This document shows positions 21,293-26,624 of a stretch of 26,624 bases of DNA, piece after piece; position 1 is the stretch's first letter, and each line of letters starts with the position of its first letter. A program made the position numbers and the translations under genes. This DNA is from Saccoglossus kowalevskii. Lineage: Eukaryota > Hemichordata > Enteropneusta > Harrimaniidae. A model generated the notes under the pieces. That model was not told the origin of the DNA. It saw nothing but the letters and a program-made list of their open reading frames with translations, and did no database searches. The DNA lies in the NCBI RefSeq assembly GCF_000003605.2, contig NW_003130854.1, forward strand, positions 108,217-134,840, read 5' to 3'.

Positions 21293-21330
21293 TAAATATG
21301 CACCAGGTACATGAGCCTGGTGCATATTTA
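21293..21330. other. perfect 15-bp-stem hairpin with an 8-nt loop
   Basis: TAAATATGCACCAGG (21293-21307) is followed by the loop TACATGAG and the exact reverse complement (21316-21330). It is too short for a usual microRNA precursor and has no U tract that would suggest a transcription terminator. As DNA it could extrude a cruciform. Perfect pairing over 15 bp is not expected by chance here. Confidence 0.9.
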
Positions 21331-23199
21331 TTACGCCGTCTCAAAAGCTTGAGTGTAAGTATAAGAAGTGGGCATTTGACTGCCGAGAATATAAAAAATC
21401 ATTGATCGCTATAGGAAAAACGCAATAATGACGAAATAACGAATTCATATGTCTTGTATTAATCTTCTCTTTCTGTGTAGTTGACGGCGTAGATTGTTGA
21501 AAAAATACTATAATTTATGGCCCTTCAAATATTTGGTATAGTCGTATTACAGGAAGTTATCCATTCCATTTTTATAGCTTTACATGACAAGACTACCTAC
21601 CACTAACAAACACGATTCTACATTTTTGTTATAGATAAACAATGTGATGCTGAAAACGACGGATTTGAACTAGATTTGTTTGCGTTAAATGCTGGGGTTA
21701 AATGACTCAGTCGTTAGAAGTCATGATCATGTAGGTTTCATTACCACCGTGATCACGTTTCACGAGATTGCTTCGTTGTACGCAGGTCTAATATTGGCAT
21801 CAAATAATTAACAGCACCTTTCAAAAACTCTATAGAAAAGGAGATTAGAAACACGGCATTTCCTTTGATGTCATATTGCGTGTGAACACTTATGCTGATT
21901 CATTGCTGTCAATGATTTTTAATATTCATGATTTACTCAATGTACTATTACTCAATAATAAACAATGTGTGCTTTTAGAAGACCCGCACGCGAAACGCAC
22001 ATAAATGATTATATCCATAACACCGGCAATGAAATGACCTGACAGATAATTAATATTCTACAGCTATTGCTTTCCAACTTAAGTCCAAATCGGACATACT
22101 ATTGTGTTATTGAACCCATTGTGCTAGCAATGTACAACATTGGCTCTTTTTGTTAACTTACTTTTGTTGTTTTTGTCCGTGTTTCCCTTTCCATTCTATA
22201 TGGTAGAACAAACCTGATTTGAGCCGAACCTTTTTATTAAAAATAACGATCAACTGGTTAAGTGTGTATTTATGCTCTGTCCTGTCCTTTTGCACATTGT
22301 GTTACACGCTTTAATCCATATGCATCAATACCCACAGTGAATGTCGTCTGTAAAAATTAAATCGGAGCAAATATAGTACATCAAATAAACAGTTATAATC
22401 ACGTTTAAAACGTTATATTTTTGACAGAAATATGAAGAGGCGCACCAAAAAATGAATTAAAACATTTTCTTAATTTGATAGATTACATATATTATATCTG
22501 TCTTATATTCGAAATGAAAAAAATTGTAAATTTGATAAAATGAATTGATAAAATAATTTGAGCATGATTCATCTGCATCGAATTGCAGGGCCAACATTTC
22601 TTATAATATTCGATTTTGCTAATTTGCACGCCGTCTCATAAGAACACAACTGTAATTACAATATACTAATGCAATTTTACGTTACACGCCAAAATGTAAT
22701 TGAGTATTCCTGTAAGTACGAGTTCTCGTTAAATGGGCGTCCTATATATATATATTATCGACCGATATGTAAGGACAAATGCCCGAGAAAGAAAAAAAAC
22801 GAATCCTAGTAATTTTTGTATATGTTCAAGAGTAGAAGCAAATTAATTGACCAGGCCGATCGGCATGTAATTATATATTGTAACCAGATACCGATTGACG
22901 TTAACTAGATTTTGAATACACACAAAGTGCACTCTATCCGCGTGTGTCTGTAACTGACACAATATATTTTTTATACATAAAAGTTATATTCAACAAGCAG
23001 TGAACGAATATAATGTAACATGGTGACGAATGACAAAAATTGGAGTAAATATAAATTTATTCAGCCAGTATTAATCGGATGAAAGATACATATTAGCTAC
23101 CTGTCTTACCATTTTGTGTCAACAATCTCGTGGTCCACTCGCAGACTCGAACACGTGGGACAGCACAACTTACGCATATACATGTATTGAGGAAAATAC

Positions 23200-23402
23200 A
23201 TCAGTTGTCAACTGAATCAATTACGTGCACTGGAGACAGGAACCATACACGGAATCAATAGCGTTTTGTGTCTCTGCGAATGGACGTCATTCCCCCTTGA
23301 ATGCTCACGAGTCTGGCAAGTGGACAGAATGTTCTATTTTTCCTATTGCCGAATCGAACCCATACCTTCCCAGATTGCTAACAAATGTGCCACACATGAT
23401 CA
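23200..23402 (-). mobile_element. possible tRNA-derived SINE
   Basis: On the minus strand, TGGCACATTTG (23392-23382) fits an RNA polymerase III A box. It is followed by TTAGC, and GGTTCGATTC (23360-23351) matches the first ten bases of the B-box consensus GGTTCGANTCC. The spacing of about 32 bases is shorter than in a tRNA. The T stem around the B box does not pair and no cloverleaf forms, so this is not a tRNA gene. The downstream body on the minus strand is less AT-rich than its surroundings. The 3' end near 23200 is a guess, and I see no poly(A) tail or target duplication. Confidence 0.35.
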
Positions 23403-25210
23403 GTAAATATTAAACCATATATCGTAAGCTAGATGTAAATAAATAAATAAATGACATTTGTTGTACACTCTATTATTGCCATACTGATTTGTATATAAAT
23501 ATTAAATCCTCTCGAAATTTACCAAATGTTCATATCCTGGAAAATCTGTATTTGTGTAATGACGTTAAGGTAGCATAGATTGATGTCAGCAATACCTCAA
23601 GGGTTTTATTTGTGACTCTGATAACATTCATAACAGAGCTTTTCAAAATTAGAATCCTCTGTTGCTGAGAACACACTATAAATTATGCATTCATACACAG
23701 AAGCATACAGGCTGTATAAACATTCAATACATTCAGTGACAGTCAGGGCATCAAATATCATGACTATGGAAACACTTTGCCAAGCTGTGAAATCAATCGC
23801 AATTACTTCTTTATGTATGATCTGTCATATCAATATTTTCATGCAATGACACAGTACGTGTCGTGCGTATCATGAATGGATACCTTGGATGTCCTTAAGA
23901 TACATATAATATTCGTTTGTTAAGAACACAATTATCACATTTTAATCAATATATATACCGCAGCACGAAATTACACATTGTAACTATATGTATGCATGGT
24001 TAAATATATTGTTCCATTAGACGATAACTATCACAATTTTTTAGTTCGTTGCCATGGTGATACACTTCAATTTCAGCTGTCAGACAATGAGATCAATAAT
24101 GAGACAGACCATATGTGTTCATATTTCAATCTATTTCACAGTTTCAAGTTAATAACCACGATAAGGTATGACAATCGTAAATGTATAAGAGTTATACTCA
24201 AATAATTCCCATGGATTGTGTAGAATTCTTAACTTTAGAAGCAATCGCTATATCGCTATATCGCAAGGAAAATGTTGATGTTAATTCATTATACCATTCA
24301 TCTACTGTTAGAATATGCATTGTGGGTAAATGACTGATTTGAAATGATAAGTATATTCTTAGCAGATATACGAATGTAATCAAATGAAATATATCTTTTT
24401 TTTAGAACTTTGAATTTTATTGAAAAATAATCTTAAAATGATTTGTAAAGGAGTAAGATAAAACACTTGTACTCGCTGTGTTATCGCGAATTTTGTATAA
24501 AACAATCTGAAATTCCACAATAGAAAATTAACGTGATGATAAAAATGATCAAAACTTATATACCATAACACTTTTATAAATTTGTAAATAATGTTATTAT
24601 GAGATTTAAGCATTATTTCGCCCCTGAATGGTCGTCTGGTATCTCAGCACTGGATTATCTGGATACATATCGTTTAAATTTAAATTTATATTAAAACCAC
24701 AAGAAAGATATAGGTTTACCATCAATGTTCATGTCCATATGCAGGCATTAGCCCGCCTACGTTGTTCCTTTTATTGTTTACGCATGCGGACAGGCTGAGA
24801 GCAATTTGCGACATGCACGCTTCTGAAAACGATTATGATTTTAAACTTGTTTGTCATTTCTTCAGAGTATAAGAGCAATGCTTAGTTAATATAGTGGAAG
24901 TATAGGCACATACATTTACGAATATGAAATAAATTTATGAGTATATTCTAGTGAGGTAGAACATTGATGATGTCTAGACGAGCACGAAGTTATATGCATA
25001 AACTGATATAAACTATATAAACTAAAGACAGTGTAATAGATGAATTGCTACACGTTCATTAAATTGCAGTCAATTCACCTCGCGCACATTTAAAGAACAA
25101 ATTAATGCAGTTTGTTTGCATCGAGTGCCTAACCTAGTTAGTAAGATTACTTGATGCAATTACAGTCGTTCTGTGAGACAGATTACCGTCAGACGCCACG
25201 TAATTCTATT
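23403..25210. other. no gene seen
   Basis: The sequence is AT-rich with an AAATAAATAAATAAAT stretch near 23436 and a small CGCTATAT tandem near 24245. Frames of 61-77 codons lack any recognisable domain. Confidence 0.5.
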
Positions 25211-25452
25211 TGCGCATGCGTATCCTACGGGCGAGGGTGGGAGAAAAATATAAAACGTCAAATGAACACCGCCTGACATGAAACTCCGGGAAAAGTCAGT
25301 GGCATATTTTAAAACAGTTTATAAGGATATCGGTGTGAGTGTGGGTGGGTGCAGACGAGGGCAGCTAGAAGAACTATCTAAGACAGCTGGGAAACGTGGA
25401 TTTCCAGTTGAAAAACATGCTTTTACAGAGAAATTGGACTGAAATAGAGATG
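25211..25452 (+). promoter_or_regulatory. possible promoter and first exon
   Basis: TGCGCATGCGTA (25211-25222) is close to the NRF1 site, and TATAAAA follows at 25249-25255, which would place a start near 25280. Two readings follow. A 54-codon ORF from ATG 25278 to TGA 25442 begins MKLREKSVAYFKTVYKDIGV. Alternatively, ATG 25417 (A at -3) runs MLLQRNWTEIEM to a donor-like ATG|GTACGT at 25453. The first ATG would lie almost at the transcription start, so the second reading fits better. I recognise neither product, and no following exon was identified. Confidence 0.2.
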
Positions 25453-26624
25453 GTACGTATGTGTTCCACACAGTAAATATGACCCATAATATCAAAAAAA
25501 TATGAAAATATTACGCTATAGCCAAAGATAATTTGCATGCTCTTTATTTTTGCTTAGGCAGAATAGTGCGCACATTTTCAGTAGCTGGTACGAATTGGTT
25601 GGAAGATGATGGCAGTTTTATTTGAGAAGATTTTTTTACGCTCTGAGTTGGAAACATTGATGTTCGGTGCACTGCGACTCTGGGCTCTGCGCGTTTGGAA
25701 TGTTCGAAATCTGTTCCACCTTCCGGTTTGTAGACCCCAGGTCAGGTAATATGCGCAAGCGCACAGACGATGAACGCACAATTTGAGAATCGAAAATTCG
25801 AATACCATCATATAAACCTATGCTGTATTCAACATACAGACTATGTACTATAACATAGTTGCCAACAGTGGTTACACAACATGCATTAATATTCAATTAA
25901 GTTTGGCAGACATAATTGTTATGTGATTAAATAGGACAACACTGCTACACAGATAATATTAATATCACTTCTGGTTTATGAGTTTGACTATTATGATGTA
26001 CTTAAGTGTGATATCAGTTATTTTGTTTTGTTCTTAGATATAGGTTTGTATGATTGCAGTGATTTACCGATTGTTATCAGTCGTCTATTTTGTGTTCTTG
26101 GACTTTCCCTTGATTTCAAAGAATATTATTATTCTGTATTACCAAAATTTATTATAGTCTAAACATACCATTATAATATTACAATATCTACACATTTATT
26201 CAACCACTCAATAAATATGTAACTATATACATAATCGTCATGTACATACATGTACAAGTATAACTCGATATCAGACCTAGTAAAACGGTTTATTTATTCA
26301 TACAGAGCCATGCCCGCTGGCAATGTATATCTAAAAATATATATATCTATAAATAAATATTTGGTGATAATATTATTATTATATTTATGATAGCGTGTAG
26401 GCATGCATATGTATTCAGAGAATTGGTAATATAAGCGTGAAATTGCGCCTGGACACATGAATCAATCCGTAAACATAGCGAGAAGCATAGCGATTGAGCA
26501 GCAAAACTACCTACTACACAAAACACGTAGTAATCACTACCAGGGAAGTAGATTAGAAAATTAGTTAAAATGCATTGATATGAGACACAGCAACATGCCA
26601 GCTGTCGTATTATTGGACTGTCAT
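25453..26624. other. no gene seen
   Basis: A GC-richer patch at about 25630-25790 contains TGCGCAAGCGCA (NRF1-like, near 25752). Two overlapping minus-strand frames (25578-25811 and 25636-25896) cross it. An AATAAA on the minus strand lies just past the stop of the second frame. No family is recognised. The rest is AT-rich. Confidence 0.4.

Larger units (their letters stand above)
16221..23199. other. long stretch with no gene seen
   Basis: About 7 kb of AT-rich DNA downstream of the RASL10-like gene. It holds the E-box at 16471, the IR0 palindrome at 17927, the TTGCAA palindrome at 20800 and the inverted-repeat cluster at 21236-21330. A 127-codon minus-strand frame (18000-18383) is low-complexity and rich in I, F, C and K, as expected by chance in this composition. 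Confidence 0.5.

Noticed and set aside
23341-23400. tRNA gene suggested by A and B boxes
   Set aside because: The T stem does not pair, the anticodon arm is missing and the box spacing is too short. At best it is a SINE.
23225-23413. 62-codon plus-strand ORF
   Set aside because: It overlaps the possible SINE on the opposite strand and its product has no recognisable feature.
24750-24800. GC-richer patch with ACGCATGCGGA considered as a MITE end
   Set aside because: It shares only the short GCATGCG word with the TTAA MITE ends, and no inverted partner or TTAA border was found.

Overview
The window looks like nuclear DNA of an animal, most likely a marine invertebrate. It is AT-rich. It has long microsatellites, minisatellites, short non-autonomous DNA transposons and an assembly gap, and almost no long open reading frames. 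The one clear gene encodes a RASL10-type Ras-like GTPase, a family I know from animals. I cannot name the species.

Layout. 1-5500 is intergenic or intronic sequence. It holds two members of one TTAA-flanked MITE family (678-974 and 3997-4292). The second is split by a 155-bp hAT-type MITE with a perfect 8-bp target duplication. This part also has a very long (CA)n tract and a 78/79-bp repeat at 4386-4600 whose copies differ as if they once encoded protein. At 5537-6190 lies a 13-copy, 50-bp minisatellite. 6191-12022 has no recognisable gene, only a few weak exon candidates, palindromes and a diverged 122-bp duplication rich in CRE-like motifs. An N gap (12023-12246) abuts an (ATTT)n/(ATTC)n tract.

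The RASL10-like gene is at 15484-16086 on the plus strand. It is a complete 200-codon ORF in one uninterrupted exon, with a TATA-like box upstream, a short upstream ORF in the presumed leader and an AATAAA signal 129 nt after the stop. A possible minus-strand terminal exon lies about 1 kb upstream of it (14292-14493).

16221-26624 is AT-rich with no convincing gene. It contains palindromes (one is a perfect nuclear-receptor-type inverted repeat), a perfect 15-bp-stem hairpin at 21293-21330, a possible tRNA-derived SINE on the minus strand near 23200-23402, and a possible promoter and first exon near 25210-25452.

There is no operon-like arrangement, CRISPR array or RNA gene that I can support. 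Most short ORFs fit chance expectation for this base composition. I did not find a convincing new multi-gene system. The items most worth checking are the nested MITEs, the possibly once-coding 78-bp repeat, the intronless RASL10-like gene and the strong palindromes.
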